From contig NZ_SMZO01000003.1 of NCBI RefSeq assembly GCF_004358675.1, positions 1 to 64,000 of the forward strand: a stretch of DNA of 64,000 nucleotides, written 5' to 3'. Shown piece after piece: positions 35,866-45,246 of this stretch. Each line of letters starts with the position of its first letter. The first letter of the stretch is position 1. A program made the position numbers and the translations under genes. This DNA is from Meridianimarinicoccus aquatilis. GTDB taxonomy: Bacteria > Pseudomonadota > Alphaproteobacteria > Rhodobacterales > Rhodobacteraceae. Under the pieces are notes generated by a model. It was not told the DNA's origin and did not search any database. It worked only from the letters and a program-made list of their open reading frames with translations.

Positions 35866-36264
35866 ATGACGGAAACAATGACAATCCGGGAAATGTGCGA
35901 CGCTTACAACGTAACGCCGCGCACCCTGCGCTTTTACGAAGCAAAGGAGCTGCTAAGCCCAATTCGACAAGGACAAAAGCGACTGTTCACACGGCGCGAC
36001 CGCACAAGGCTGACACTGATCCTGCGCGGGAAACGCTTCGGACTGAGCTTGGAAGAAATTCGCCAGATCCTCGATCTTTACCGACCTGACGGAGACCCTC
36101 ATCCGCAACTTAGCGAAGCTTGCACCATTGGCGAACGGCATCTGGAACGGATGATTGCACAACGCGCGTCTCTGGATGAGGCGATCAAGGAACTGGAAGA
36201 GCAACTGCAAATCGGCCGCGAACAACTGGCAGAGATAGAAGCCGCGAAACGCGCCGCAGAATAA
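35866..36264 (+). CDS. MerR-family transcriptional regulator (second of two)
   Basis: A paralogue of the gene at 35105: 132 residues from ATG 35866, with TIREMCDAYNVTPRTLRFYE and LTLILRGKRFGLSLEEIRQI, then an acidic coiled coil (IKELEEQLQIGREQLAEIEA). It also lacks metal-binding cysteines. The two share the recognition-helix segment V-T-P-R-T-L-R-(Y/F)-Y-E, so they could bind the same operators or heterodimerise. It precedes the acyl-CoA dehydrogenase gene by 45 bp. Confidence 0.85.
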   Translation: MTETMTIREMCDAYNVTPRTLRFYEAKELLSPIRQGQKRLFTRRDRTRLTLILRGKRFGLSLEEIRQILDLYRPDGDPHPQLSEACTIGERHLERMIAQRASLDEAIKELEEQLQIGREQLAEIEAAKRAAE

Positions 36265-36309
36265 CGTGCCCCCAAGGGGCGCGATCAGCCCCAAGGGAGA
36301 CCAACAACC

Positions 36310-38088
36310 ATGCCCATCTACACGGCGCCAACGCACGACTTACAATTTGTCTTGCAAGATGTTCTGAACATTTCTCGGTCTGACACGCCCGGCTATGACG
36401 AACTTGACGAAGATACGACAGCAGCCGTGCTGGATGAGGCTGGAAAACTGGCCGTCAACGTGCTGGCCCCGTTGAACGGGGTCGGCGATGAGCAAGGCTG
36501 CACACTGGAAAACGGTGTCGTTCGAACGCCTGAGGGCTTCAAAGATGCCTATGACCAGATGCGCGCCGGGGGCTGGATGGGGCTGGATGCAGACCCGGAA
36601 TTCGGCGGCCAGGGCATGCCCTATGTCATGAATTGCGCGGTTGGCGAAATGTTCGTGTCGTCCAACATGGCGTTCAACATGTATCAGGGCCTGACGCATG
36701 GCGCTTATTCGGCGATCCATGCCCATGGCTCTGAGGCGCAAAAGGCGACGTACCTTCCAAACATGATCGACGGGATCTGGTCGGGAACAATGAACCTGAC
36801 CGAACCGCAATGCGGCACCGATCTTGGGCTGATCCGCACGAAGGCGGAACCGCAGGACGATGGCAGCTACCGCGTTTCGGGAACCAAGATCTGGATCTCG
36901 GCAGGCGAACACGACTTGTCCGAGAATATCATTCATCTCGTGCTGGCCCGCACCCCTGATGCTCCTGCCGGGGTCAAAGGTATTTCGCTCTTTATCGTTC
37001 CCAAGTTCCTCGTGAACGAGGATGGCAGCCTTGGTGCGCGCAACGCGCTGTCCTGCGGCGGGCTGGAGAAGAAGATGGGCATCCACGGAAATGCCACCTG
37101 TGTGATGAACTATGACGGCGCGACCGGGTATCTGGTGGGCGAATTGAACAAAGGCATGCGCGCCATGTTCACTATGATGAACGAAGCGCGGATCGGTGTA
37201 GGATTGCAGGGCTATTCCCAAGGGGTGGTCGCCTATCAAAACGCCGCCGCCTTTGCAAAAGACCGCCTTCAGGGCCGCGACATAACCGGTGCCCAAAACC
37301 CGGACGGCCCCGCAGACCCGATTATCGTACATCCTGATGTGCGCCGCAATCTGATGGACCAAAAAAGCTTTGTGGAAGGCGCGCGGGCCCTCACGATGTG
37401 GGGGGCGACCCTGATCGACAAGGCGCATTTGGCGGGTGATGCCGAAGCGCAATCAATGATTTCGCTGCTGACGCCGGTCATCAAGGGCTTCCTGACGGAT
37501 AAGGGGTTCGAAACAACGGTTCTGGCGCAGCAGACTTTGGGCGGTTCGGGGTTCACACGCGATTGGGGGCTGGAACAGTTCGTGCGCGATGCACGGATCA
37601 CGATGATCTATGAGGGCACGAACGGCGTGCAATCGCTTGATCTGGTAGGGCGCAAACTGCCTGCCGAAGGCGGAAAGCCCGTGATGGCCTTCTTCGACCT
37701 GATCAAAACGTTCATCAAAGAGAACGAAGGCGAAGACGCTTTGAAGGACGACTTCCTTGAGCCGCTCAAGGCAGCGTCCAAGGACCTTCAGGCAGCCGCG
37801 ATGTATTTCATGCAAAACGGCATGAAGAACCCGGCCAATGCGCTGTCGGGATCCTATGATTTCCTGCATTTGTTCGGGCATGTGTCCCTTGGCTATATGT
37901 GGGCGCGGATGGCCAAAGTCGCCGCCGAACAGCTGGAGGCGGGCACTGGCGATACAGAGTTCCTGCAATCCAAACTGACCACCGGACGCTATTACATGGC
38001 TCGCCAACTGCCTGCCACAGCGCTCCACAGGACGAGGATTGAGTCGGGTGGCGACACCGTAATGGGCCTCAAAGCCGCAAGCTTCTGA
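36310..38088 (+). CDS. Acyl-CoA dehydrogenase, DmdC-like family
   Basis: The 592-residue FAD enzyme has the extended C-terminal domain typical of the DmdC (3-methylmercaptopropionyl-CoA dehydrogenase) relatives and is longer than classic ACADs (about 390 residues). Visible are [30 protein letters not shown], the substrate/FAD stretch [15 protein letters not shown], and the catalytic Glu in [16 protein letters not shown]. It should introduce a double bond in an acyl-CoA. With the downstream thiolase and FadJ-type enzyme it forms a beta-oxidation set; specificity for DMSP breakdown cannot be decided from sequence. Confidence 0.92.
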   Translation: MPIYTAPTHDLQFVLQDVLNISRSDTPGYDELDEDTTAAVLDEAGKLAVNVLAPLNGVGDEQGCTLENGVVRTPEGFKDAYDQMRAGGWMGLDADPEFGGQGMPYVMNCAVGEMFVSSNMAFNMYQGLTHGAYSAIHAHGSEAQKATYLPNMIDGIWSGTMNLTEPQCGTDLGLIRTKAEPQDDGSYRVSGTKIWISAGEHDLSENIIHLVLARTPDAPAGVKGISLFIVPKFLVNEDGSLGARNALSCGGLEKKMGIHGNATCVMNYDGATGYLVGELNKGMRAMFTMMNEARIGVGLQGYSQGVVAYQNAAAFAKDRLQGRDITGAQNPDGPADPIIVHPDVRRNLMDQKSFVEGARALTMWGATLIDKAHLAGDAEAQSMISLLTPVIKGFLTDKGFETTVLAQQTLGGSGFTRDWGLEQFVRDARITMIYEGTNGVQSLDLVGRKLPAEGGKPVMAFFDLIKTFIKENEGEDALKDDFLEPLKAASKDLQAAAMYFMQNGMKNPANALSGSYDFLHLFGHVSLGYMWARMAKVAAEQLEAGTGDTEFLQSKLTTGRYYMARQLPATALHRTRIESGGDTVMGLKAASF

Positions 38089-38112
38089 CCGCTGTGTTGA
38101 AGGTGGAAGGGG

Positions 38113-38185
38113 CGCTCCCGCCCGTCTTCGACATCTACCGATGTCTTATCCCGTTGGGCCCGGCAGCGCGCCATGCGCGCTGCGG
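38113..38185 (+). repeat. Dispersed double-hairpin repeat, copy C
   Basis: It has the same layout as copies A and B near 1.6 kb: gctcccgcccgtc, hairpin gacatc-tacc-gatgtc (38130-38145), tatcccgttgggcc, then a second hairpin gcagcgcgc-cat-gcgcgctgc (38163-38183). The second stem has a different sequence but keeps perfect pairing (9 bp). It starts 25 bp after the acyl-CoA dehydrogenase stop. Flanking sequence to 38355 holds no supported gene. Confidence 0.72.
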
Positions 38186-38355
38186 TTGGTGACATCGGCC
38201 AGATTGTGAACACCAATGGCTAGGGGCGCGTGAACGCCCTGGTCACGCAACCGCCTAACGGAACGCAACGTCGAATAATCGACCCCTTGTGATCGGCGCA
38301 GCATCGGCTTCAGATACCCCGACACCGAGCCTTGGATCGCAAAAGGAATAATCGC

Positions 38356-39009
38356 ATGACGCTTAAACTCCACTGTTTCGGAGAATCTGGAAACGCCTAC
38401 AAGGCGGCGCTTGCTCTCGAACTGTCAGGCCTTGATTGGGAACCGATCTTTGTCGATTTCTTCAACGGTGCGGCCCGAACAGACGCATTTCGCGCCCTCA
38501 ACCCCATGGCCGAAGTCCCCGTTTTGGTGGATGGCGAGACGGTTCTGACCCAGTCCGGTGTGATCCAGCTTTATGTCACTGAAAAGACGGGCCGGTTCGG
38601 CGGCACATCCCCGGAAGACCAGCGCGAGGTCCTGCGCTGGATGTTCTGGGACAATCACAAGCTGTCATCCGTGGCGGGCAACACGCGCTTCTTGATGAAC
38701 TTTCTGCCCGAAGACAAACGCCCCGCCGATGTGATCGCATTTCAACTGGGCCGTCTCAAAGCGGCTTATGGCGTGCTCGAGGCCCATCTGGCAGGCCGTG
38801 AGTGGATCGTTGGCACCGCCCCAACCCATGCCGATTTCTGCTGCTGCGGCTATCTGTTCTACCCAGAGAACTTTGGGTTCGACCGAGCCGCGTGGCCACA
38901 TATCGACGCCTGGCTGAGCCGCCTTGAGAGCCTGCCGGGCTGGAAACACCCCTATGACCTGATGACGCCCGCACGCCCGGAAAACCGCCGGGACACCGCG
39001 AAAGGATAA
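38356..39009 (+). CDS. Glutathione S-transferase family protein
   Basis: The 217-residue protein starts at ATG 38356 after aaaaggaataatcgc. The thioredoxin-like N-terminal domain has LKLHCFGESGNAYKAALALE and the GSH-binding motif EVPVLVDGETVLTQSGVIQL. The all-helical C-terminal domain contains GREWIVGTAPTHADFCCCGY with the N-capping box and Asp. It lies 3 bp upstream of the thiolase gene, so it is part of the beta-oxidation cluster, perhaps for detoxifying electrophilic acyl intermediates. Confidence 0.9.
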   Translation: MTLKLHCFGESGNAYKAALALELSGLDWEPIFVDFFNGAARTDAFRALNPMAEVPVLVDGETVLTQSGVIQLYVTEKTGRFGGTSPEDQREVLRWMFWDNHKLSSVAGNTRFLMNFLPEDKRPADVIAFQLGRLKAAYGVLEAHLAGREWIVGTAPTHADFCCCGYLFYPENFGFDRAAWPHIDAWLSRLESLPGWKHPYDLMTPARPENRRDTAKG

Positions 39010-39012
39010 CCC

Positions 39013-40224
39013 ATGACCGACGCCTTTATCTATGACGCCGTACGCACCCCGCGCGGCAAGGGCCGCAAAGATGGCAGCCTGCACGAAGTCACCTCGCTGC
39101 GCTTGTCAGCCGAGGTTTTGAACGCCGTCAAAAACCGCAACGGGCTCGACACCAAGACAATCGAAGATGTGATCTGGGGCAACGTCACCCAGGTCGGCGA
39201 ACAGGGCGGCTGCCTTGCGCGGTCTGCTGTTCTTGCCTCTGACTTTGACGAACAGGTCCCCGGCCTGTCGATCAACCGGTTCTGCGCCAGCGGCATGGAG
39301 GCGGTCAACCTTGCCGCCAACCAGGTTCGCGCCGGGGCTGGCCAAGCCTATGTTGCCGGAGGCGTCGAAATGATGAGCCGCGTCGCCATGGGCAGCGACG
39401 GCGCCGCGATTGCCGTCGATCCCAGCCTCGCAATGGAGAAATATTTCGTCCCGCAAGGCATTTCAGCCGACATCATTGCCACCGAATACGGCTTCAGCCG
39501 CGACGACGCCGACGCGCTTGCCGTCGAAAGCCAACGGCGGGCAAAGGCGGCATGGGATGACGGTCGCTTTGACAAATCCGTCATCACAGTGCGCGACCGC
39601 AATGGCCTGTCCATCCTGGACCGTGACGAATATCTCCGCCCCGAAACCGACATGCAAAGCCTTGGCGCGCTCAAGCCCGCCTTCAAGGACATGGGCGAAA
39701 TCATGCCCGGTTTTGACGCTGTGGCGCTGATGAAATATCCGCATCTGGAGCGGATCAACCACATCCACCACGCGGGCAATTCCAGCGGCATCGTGGATGG
39801 CGCCGCTGCCGTTCTGATTGGGGATGCCGATTTCGGCAAAGCCAACGGGCTGAAACCGCGAGCGCGGATTCGCTCGACGGCAAAGATCGGCACCGACCCG
39901 ACGATCATGCTGACCGGTCCCGTACCCGTCACCGAAAAAATCCTGCGCGACTCGGGCATGACTATCGGCGACATTGATCTGTTTGAAGTAAACGAAGCCT
40001 TCGCGGCCGTGGTGCTGCGGTTTCTTCAGGCGTTCGACGCCGACCCGGAACGCGTCAACGTCAACGGCGGCGCAATTGCGATGGGCCACCCGCTTGGTGC
40101 AACCGGCGCAATCATCATCGGCGCTTTGCTGGACGAGTTGGAGCGGTCGGACAAGGAAGTTGGACTGGCCACTTTGTGCATCGCGTCAGGGATGGGCGCG
40201 GCAACGATCATCGAACGGGTCTGA
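39013..40224 (+). CDS. Thiolase (acetyl-CoA C-acyltransferase type)
   Basis: The 403-residue enzyme performs the last, thiolytic step of beta-oxidation. The nucleophile Cys lies in [21 protein letters not shown] (about residue 92). The His is in [15 protein letters not shown] (about residue 353) and the second Cys in [15 protein letters not shown] (about residue 391). [10 protein letters not shown] is also present. It is between the GST and cupin genes. Overall likeness favours a FadA-type enzyme over the biosynthetic PhaA, but this cannot be fixed by eye. Confidence 0.94.
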   Translation: MTDAFIYDAVRTPRGKGRKDGSLHEVTSLRLSAEVLNAVKNRNGLDTKTIEDVIWGNVTQVGEQGGCLARSAVLASDFDEQVPGLSINRFCASGMEAVNLAANQVRAGAGQAYVAGGVEMMSRVAMGSDGAAIAVDPSLAMEKYFVPQGISADIIATEYGFSRDDADALAVESQRRAKAAWDDGRFDKSVITVRDRNGLSILDRDEYLRPETDMQSLGALKPAFKDMGEIMPGFDAVALMKYPHLERINHIHHAGNSSGIVDGAAAVLIGDADFGKANGLKPRARIRSTAKIGTDPTIMLTGPVPVTEKILRDSGMTIGDIDLFEVNEAFAAVVLRFLQAFDADPERVNVNGGAIAMGHPLGATGAIIIGALLDELERSDKEVGLATLCIASGMGAATIIERV

Positions 40225-40257
40225 GCCCGCGAAACATCGGACAAGGGGAGCTGCGCG

Positions 40258-40731
40258 ATGCCGAAACTTGATATGGACACGGTGCCGGTAAAGACCGGAT
40301 CGATTTATCCCGCACCCTATGCGGCACAGATGGCCGGGCGCAGCTCGCAGCGTTTGGGCACAGCGGGCGGGCTGAGTCAATTCGGCGTCAACCTTGTGAC
40401 GCTGGAGCCGGGAGCGAGGTCGTCGTTACGCCATTGGCACCTGAACGAGGACGAGTTCGTCATGGTAACCGAAGGCACGCTAAGCCTGTGCGAAGACGCA
40501 GGTGAAACCGACATGGGTCGCGGCGATTGCGCAGCCTTTCCGGCCGGGGTGCCCGATGGCCATTGCCTTGTGAACCGGTCCCAGACGGTTGCCCGATTTC
40601 TGGTGGTCGGCAGCCGCGCCCCGCACGAAGTCGCGAGCTATTCTGACGTTGATCTGAAAGTGACGCTCACGAATGGCACAGCGGATTTCACCCACCGGGA
40701 CGGCAGCCCATACGTTCCTGCAACCGATTGA
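40258..40731 (+). CDS. Cupin-domain protein
   Basis: The 157-residue single cupin shows the first motif [20 protein letters not shown] (two His and a Glu as metal ligands) and the second [20 protein letters not shown] (final His). A metal is therefore expected. It has no helix-turn-helix and no signal peptide. Its position between thiolase and FadJ genes suggests an accessory role in acyl-CoA breakdown, unknown in detail. The ATG follows gacaaggggagctgcgcg. Confidence 0.85.
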   Translation: MPKLDMDTVPVKTGSIYPAPYAAQMAGRSSQRLGTAGGLSQFGVNLVTLEPGARSSLRHWHLNEDEFVMVTEGTLSLCEDAGETDMGRGDCAAFPAGVPDGHCLVNRSQTVARFLVVGSRAPHEVASYSDVDLKVTLTNGTADFTHRDGSPYVPATD

Positions 40732-40742
40732 TCGCGCGAAAA

Positions 40743-40782
40743 TACCGACGCGATACCGACGTAATACCGACACGTTACCGAC
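40743..40782 (+). repeat. Four TACCGAC direct repeats phased at 11 bp
   Basis: TACCGAC begins at 40743, 40754, 40765 and 40776, an exact 11-bp period, in the 78-bp gap between the cupin and fadJ genes. The four spacers differ, so the heptamer is what is kept. The 11-bp spacing puts copies on nearly one face of the helix, as in iteron-like protein-binding arrays. Confidence 0.8.
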
Positions 40783-40809
40783 GCCGTTTCACGGCAGGGG
40801 AGACAGATA

Positions 40810-43014
40810 ATGACCGATTTCACCTATAACCTTGACGCAGACGGCGTGGCGACCATCACGTGGGACGTTCCCGGCAAATCCATGAATGTGATGAGCCAGC
40901 AGGGCTTTGCCGATCTGGACGCCCTGATCGATCGGGCGCTTGCGGACGACGCGTGCAAAGGGGTCGTGATCACCTCGGGCAAGGACACCTTTGCAGGCGG
41001 GATGGACCTGAACATCATCGCGGGAATGAAGGAAGCAACTGCTGCCGATCCGGCGCGCGGCGTCTTCGACGGCGTGATGGAAATCCACCACATCCTGCGC
41101 AAAATCGAACGCGCGGGCATGGATCCAAAGACACTGAAAGGCGGAAAACCCATCGCCGCCGCCCTGCCCGGCACCGCGCTTGGGATCGGGCTCGAAATTC
41201 CGCTGGCTTGCCACCGGATCTTTGCCGCCGACAATCCCAAGGCCAAGATCGGCCTGCCCGAAATTCAGGTTGGCATCTTCCCCGGTGCGGGGGGCACGAC
41301 ACGTCTGGCGCGCAAACTGGGCGCAATGGCCGCCGCACCCTTTTTGTTGGAAGGCAAGCTCAGCGATCCCAAGAAGGCAAAATCAGCCGGGTTGATCGAC
41401 GAAGTAACTGATCCGGCTGCCCTTTTGCAGACGGCCAAGGATTGGGTGCTGTCGGCAAGCGACAAGGACATCGTAAAACCATGGGATGCAAAGGGCTACA
41501 AAATGCCCGGCGGCGCGCCGTATCATCCCGCCGGTTTCATGACCTTTGTCGGCGCAAGCGCAATGATCAACGGCAAGACCAAAGGCGTCTATCCAGCCGC
41601 CAAGGCGCTGCTGTCTGCTGTTTATGAAGGGGCGCTCGTGCCTTTCGACACCGCTCTGAAAATCGAAGCGCGCTGGTTTACAACCGTGATGCTGAACCCC
41701 TCATCGGGCGCGATGATCCGGTCGCTTTTCATCAACAAGACCGCGCTGGAAAAAGGCGCGAACAGGCCTGCCGTACCCGACGAGACGGTAAAGAAACTTG
41801 GTGTTCTTGGGGCTGGCATGATGGGAGCCGGAATCGCCTATGTGTCCGCCAAAGCCGGGATCGAGGTCGTTCTGATCGACCGTGACCAAGCCGCTGCCGA
41901 CAAGGGACGTGCGCATTGCGAAGCCTTGCTCGACAAGGGCGTAAGCCGCCGCAAGATCACTGCTGAAACGAAAGATGCGGTTCTGGAACGCATTACCGCG
42001 ACCCCTGATTTCGCCGCCCTTGAAGGCTGCGATCTGGTGGTCGAAGCCGTGTTCGAAGACCCAAAGGTAAAGGCGGAAACCACCGCCAAAGCCGAAGCGC
42101 ACCTGCCCGAAACAGCGATCTTCGCCACCAACACGTCCACCCTGCCCATTAGCGAACTGGCCAAAGCCAGCCGGTCGGCAGAGCAGTTTATCGGCATTCA
42201 TTTCTTCAGCCCTGTGGACAAGATGCTGCTGGTCGAGATCATTCGCGGCAAACACACGGGCGACCGTGCCGTGGCCAAAGCGCTCGATTTCGTGCGCCAG
42301 ATCCGCAAGACGCCGATTGTGGTCAACGACGCGCGGTTCTTCTACGCCAACCGCTGTATCCTGCCCTACACCAACGAAGGCATCCGCATGCTGCGCGAAG
42401 GGGTCGCCCCCGCATTGATCGAAAACGCCGCCAAGCTGGTTGGCATGCCGCTTGGTCCGCTGCAATTGATCGACGAGATAAGCATTGATCTGGGGGCAAA
42501 GATTGCCCGCGCAACCAAGGCGGGGATGGGGGACGCGTACCCTGATACAGATGTCGATGAGGTGATCTTTTGGATGGAAGATCAAGGCCGTATGGGCCGC
42601 AAGGCCAATGCAGGGTTCTATGCCTATGACGAAAAGGGCAAGCGCACTGGTCTTTGGGACGGGCTCGCCGAAGAGTATCCTACGGCAGAAACACAGCCTG
42701 ACCTCGCAATAGTGCAACACCGGCTCTTGATGGCGCAAGTGCTGGAAGCGGTCCGTGCCTTTGAAGAAGGGGTGCTGATGGACATCCGCGAAGGCGACGT
42801 GGCAGGCATCTTGGGCTGGGGCTTTGCGCCTTGGTCCGGCGGTCCGATCAGTTGGTTGGACATCATCGGCGCAGGCAAGGCGGTCGCAATCTGCGACGGA
42901 CTGGAAGCAGTGCACGGCGCACGCTTCAAAGCGCCCGGCCTGCTGCGCGAGTTGGCGGAAAGTGATGACAGCTTTTACGGTCGGTTTGGGCCAGAGGCCA
43001 AAAAAGCAGCCTAG
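40810..43014 (+). CDS. fadJ: Multifunctional fatty-acid oxidation enzyme (enoyl-CoA hydratase / 3-hydroxyacyl-CoA dehydrogenase)
   Basis: The 734 residues fuse a crotonase domain with a 3-hydroxyacyl-CoA dehydrogenase. The first part shows TSGKDTFAGGMDLNII, PGTALGIGLEIPLACH and LPEIQVGIFPGAGGTTRLAR with the two catalytic Glu. The second has the NAD loop KLGVLGAGMMGAGIAYVSA (about residue 330), ATNTSTLPISEL and GIHFFSPVDKMLLVEII. It should catalyse the two middle steps of beta-oxidation. It follows the 11-bp repeats and completes the gene cluster starting at 36310. Confidence 0.96.
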   Translation: MTDFTYNLDADGVATITWDVPGKSMNVMSQQGFADLDALIDRALADDACKGVVITSGKDTFAGGMDLNIIAGMKEATAADPARGVFDGVMEIHHILRKIERAGMDPKTLKGGKPIAAALPGTALGIGLEIPLACHRIFAADNPKAKIGLPEIQVGIFPGAGGTTRLARKLGAMAAAPFLLEGKLSDPKKAKSAGLIDEVTDPAALLQTAKDWVLSASDKDIVKPWDAKGYKMPGGAPYHPAGFMTFVGASAMINGKTKGVYPAAKALLSAVYEGALVPFDTALKIEARWFTTVMLNPSSGAMIRSLFINKTALEKGANRPAVPDETVKKLGVLGAGMMGAGIAYVSAKAGIEVVLIDRDQAAADKGRAHCEALLDKGVSRRKITAETKDAVLERITATPDFAALEGCDLVVEAVFEDPKVKAETTAKAEAHLPETAIFATNTSTLPISELAKASRSAEQFIGIHFFSPVDKMLLVEIIRGKHTGDRAVAKALDFVRQIRKTPIVVNDARFFYANRCILPYTNEGIRMLREGVAPALIENAAKLVGMPLGPLQLIDEISIDLGAKIARATKAGMGDAYPDTDVDEVIFWMEDQGRMGRKANAGFYAYDEKGKRTGLWDGLAEEYPTAETQPDLAIVQHRLLMAQVLEAVRAFEEGVLMDIREGDVAGILGWGFAPWSGGPISWLDIIGAGKAVAICDGLEAVHGARFKAPGLLRELAESDDSFYGRFGPEAKKAA

Positions 43015-43036
43015 GCGCACCCCGCCGCAAGTGATC

Positions 43037-43073
43037 GCAAAAAAGCAGCGAGGGGGCGTAAGCGCGCCCTCGC
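43037..43073 (-). terminator. Terminator of the EamA transporter gene (possibly bidirectional)
   Basis: On the minus strand an imperfect GC stem beginning gcgaggg and closing ccctcgc is followed by gctttttt. It begins directly at the stop of the EamA gene at 43074 and lies 22 bp after the fadJ stop. Confidence 0.65.
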
Positions 43074-44012
43074 CTAGCTTTGCGGCGGCTGATCCAAAGC
43101 GCGCCGCCCCCGCAAGGCGATGACAGCGCCCGACACGATCAAGAGCGCAATCCCAGCCAAAGCGACGGGCCCCACACGATCCCCAAGCAGCACATATCCC
43201 CAGAACACCGCGAACAGCAAAAGCGCATACTCATAAACCGCGATGAACGACGCTTCGCCAAGTTGGTAAGCCCGAATGATCAACGCAACTGCGACGAGCG
43301 AGAAAATCGCCTGCGCGATGGTCCAGACCCATGCCGCCGCCGACATCTGTCCCCAGAATCGGACCATAAATCCTGCTGCGCCCTCAGGCACCGGCTGCGG
43401 AAACACAGCCAGAACACCAAGGCCCACGAGCCCCCAAAGACCCATCGCGGCGAAAAAGCCAAACAGCAGGGTCTGCGCCGCCTCACCACCGCACCATTCG
43501 CGGGTGGCAATCTGGGCCAGCGCGTAAAACAGGCCGGACACGATGGGCAGCAACGTCAACCAGCCCACCTGCCCTGCCTCGGGCCGCAGAACCATCAGAA
43601 CGGCGACAAACCCCACCCCAACCGCAGCCAGACGCAACGCGCCCACGCGCTGACCGTAAAAAGCAATCGACAGCAACAAGATGAACAGCGGCGCAGTGAA
43701 CAGGCCTGCGACCGCCTCGGAAATTGGCAAGACCGCAAGCGCCCCGAAATAGATCATCAATCCGCATGACAGAACGAAACTGCGCGCGATAACGGGGCGC
43801 CACCGCCGAGGCCGCAACCGCATGCCGCGCCACCTTGCCAGCGCGATCAGCATTCCCAGCGCCATGGCGGACCGGATGACCTGAAATTGCCACAGACCTG
43901 CTGTTTCCGCGATAATCACAACATAATTGTCCACAAGCCCCATCAACGCCATGGCGGTGAGGATCATGGCAACGGCGGCCAGTGGTCGGGGGGCGGTTTG
44001 GCTTTCTGACAT
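43074..44012 (-). CDS. DMT-superfamily transporter with EamA domains
   Basis: The 312-residue membrane protein has about ten predicted spans in two EamA repeats. Examples are AAVAMILTALMALMG-type starts (AMILTAMALMGLVDNYVVI), FVLSCGLMIYFGALAVLPIS and the second repeat ending FWGYVLLGDRVGPVALAGIA. It is probably an exporter of metabolites such as amino acids or drugs. Substrate unknown. The promoter region is shared with the divergent gene at 44138. Confidence 0.9.
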   Translation of the reverse strand: MSESQTAPRPLAAVAMILTAMALMGLVDNYVVIIAETAGLWQFQVIRSAMALGMLIALARWRGMRLRPRRWRPVIARSFVLSCGLMIYFGALAVLPISEAVAGLFTAPLFILLLSIAFYGQRVGALRLAAVGVGFVAVLMVLRPEAGQVGWLTLLPIVSGLFYALAQIATREWCGGEAAQTLLFGFFAAMGLWGLVGLGVLAVFPQPVPEGAAGFMVRFWGQMSAAAWVWTIAQAIFSLVAVALIIRAYQLGEASFIAVYEYALLLFAVFWGYVLLGDRVGPVALAGIALLIVSGAVIALRGRRALDQPPQS

Positions 44013-44137
44013 GCCCCCATAGGCCGTAGCGCCCGGCCCGCGTCAAGACCACCTGTCACTGCGCGATTGTACAGCGCGTCGCGCTGGCCTAATCTCTGCG
44101 CGAGGCAGGACAACATGCACAGTAACAGGCCCCGTCC

Positions 44138-45139
44138 ATGACGGTGTTATCCAAATACGAGCGTCTTGAATGCGCAGGTATCTGGCATCCAGCCCCGGAT
44201 GCGCAGCGCCAAGACGTGTTCGTGTCACTGGGCAAGGCGACATTGGTCATCAAGGACGCGAACGATACGGCGCTTGCCCATTGGTCCCTGCCTGCGGTGC
44301 ACCGCATCAATCCCGGCGAACGGCCGGCTTTGTACACCCCCGGCGCGGATGCCGACGAGCTACTGGAACTTGATGACGAGAGCATGATCGAAGCGGTGCG
44401 AATCGTCGGGCGCGCCCTAGGCAAGGCGCGCGCCCATCCCGGACGGCTCCGGCGTGGGATTTTTATGGTCAGTGCGGTCGCATTGGTGGGGCTGTCCGTA
44501 TGGTGGCTTCCCGGCGCGGTCACTCGGCACACGGCCGACTTGATGCCCGGTGGGCTACGCGGCGAAATCGGTCAACGACTGTTACGAGAACTGATCCCTT
44601 ATGCCGGGCAACCCTGCACGAGCCGCAGCGGCACACAAGCCCTGACGATGTTGCACAACCGGCTTCTAAGCGAACCGGGTTGGTCTGTGGTTATTGTCCC
44701 CGGTGGCCCAGCAGTGGCAGCGCATCTTCCGGGCCGGATAATCATGCTTCGAAAAGACGTGATCGAAGAGCAGAACACCCCGCAACTTGCCGCTGGTCTG
44801 ATCCTTGCCGAAGCCGCGCTTGCGACCGACCAAGACCCGATTCTGGCGCTTATTCAGTCGGCTGGACTGCCCGCAACCTTTCAGCTTCTGACCCAAGGCG
44901 CAGTCTCGGACGAGACGTTGCAAGCATATGCTGCCAAGATTTTGACAGAGCCGCCTGCCCCGCTACCGCCCGAAGCTCTTTCGGCGCAGTTCGCAGAACT
45001 CGGGATACCGATGGCGCCCTATGCGGCAGCAACCGGCCAAACCGTCGGTCAAACCGTCACAGAAAAATCTGATCCATCCGCGCGCCCACTTCTGAGCGAC
45101 GCGACTTGGCTCAAGCTGCGCAGTATCTGCGAGAACTGA
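44138..45139 (+). CDS. Single-pass membrane protein resembling an inactive M48 peptidase
   Basis: The 333-residue protein has a cytosolic N-terminal beta region, one membrane span at about 107-124 (GIFMVSAVALVGLSVWWLP) and a C-terminal domain. Residues about 182-225 resemble the M48 zinc-peptidase core: a hydrophobic strand WSVVIVPGG, then LPGRIIMLRKDVIE and TPQLAAGLILAE. Where M48 enzymes have HExxH, this has a LAEAA-type sequence, so no catalytic site remains. Conserved function would then be structural. The family assignment is from pattern only. Promoter shared with the EamA gene. Confidence 0.65.
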   Translation: MTVLSKYERLECAGIWHPAPDAQRQDVFVSLGKATLVIKDANDTALAHWSLPAVHRINPGERPALYTPGADADELLELDDESMIEAVRIVGRALGKARAHPGRLRRGIFMVSAVALVGLSVWWLPGAVTRHTADLMPGGLRGEIGQRLLRELIPYAGQPCTSRSGTQALTMLHNRLLSEPGWSVVIVPGGPAVAAHLPGRIIMLRKDVIEEQNTPQLAAGLILAEAALATDQDPILALIQSAGLPATFQLLTQGAVSDETLQAYAAKILTEPPAPLPPEALSAQFAELGIPMAPYAAATGQTVGQTVTEKSDPSARPLLSDATWLKLRSICEN

Positions 45140-45141
45140 CA

Positions 45142-45177
45142 TGAAAAAGGACCGTCGTTTCCGGCGGTCCTTTTCAT
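45142..45177. terminator. Bidirectional terminator between convergent genes
   Basis: tgaaaaaggaccg (45142-45154) pairs with cggtccttttca (45165-45176) around a short loop. T runs on one side and A runs on the other allow termination in both directions, serving the gene ending at 45139 and the minus gene ending at 45247. Confidence 0.85.
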
Positions 45178-45246
45178 ATATGAAGGGGAATATTGGTTCT
45201 CGGGTAGCAACCGAAAGGCGTTCTCCATTCCCCCTCAAGTGGAGTG

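Noticed and set aside
38186-38355. Possible transposase fragment on the minus strand after repeat copy C
   Set aside because: A short frame reads smoothly there, but I could match it to no transposase motif, and there are no terminal repeats or target duplication.
40743-40782. CRISPR array or replication iterons
   Set aside because: The repeat unit is only 7 bp with 4-bp spacers, and there are no cas or rep genes nearby.
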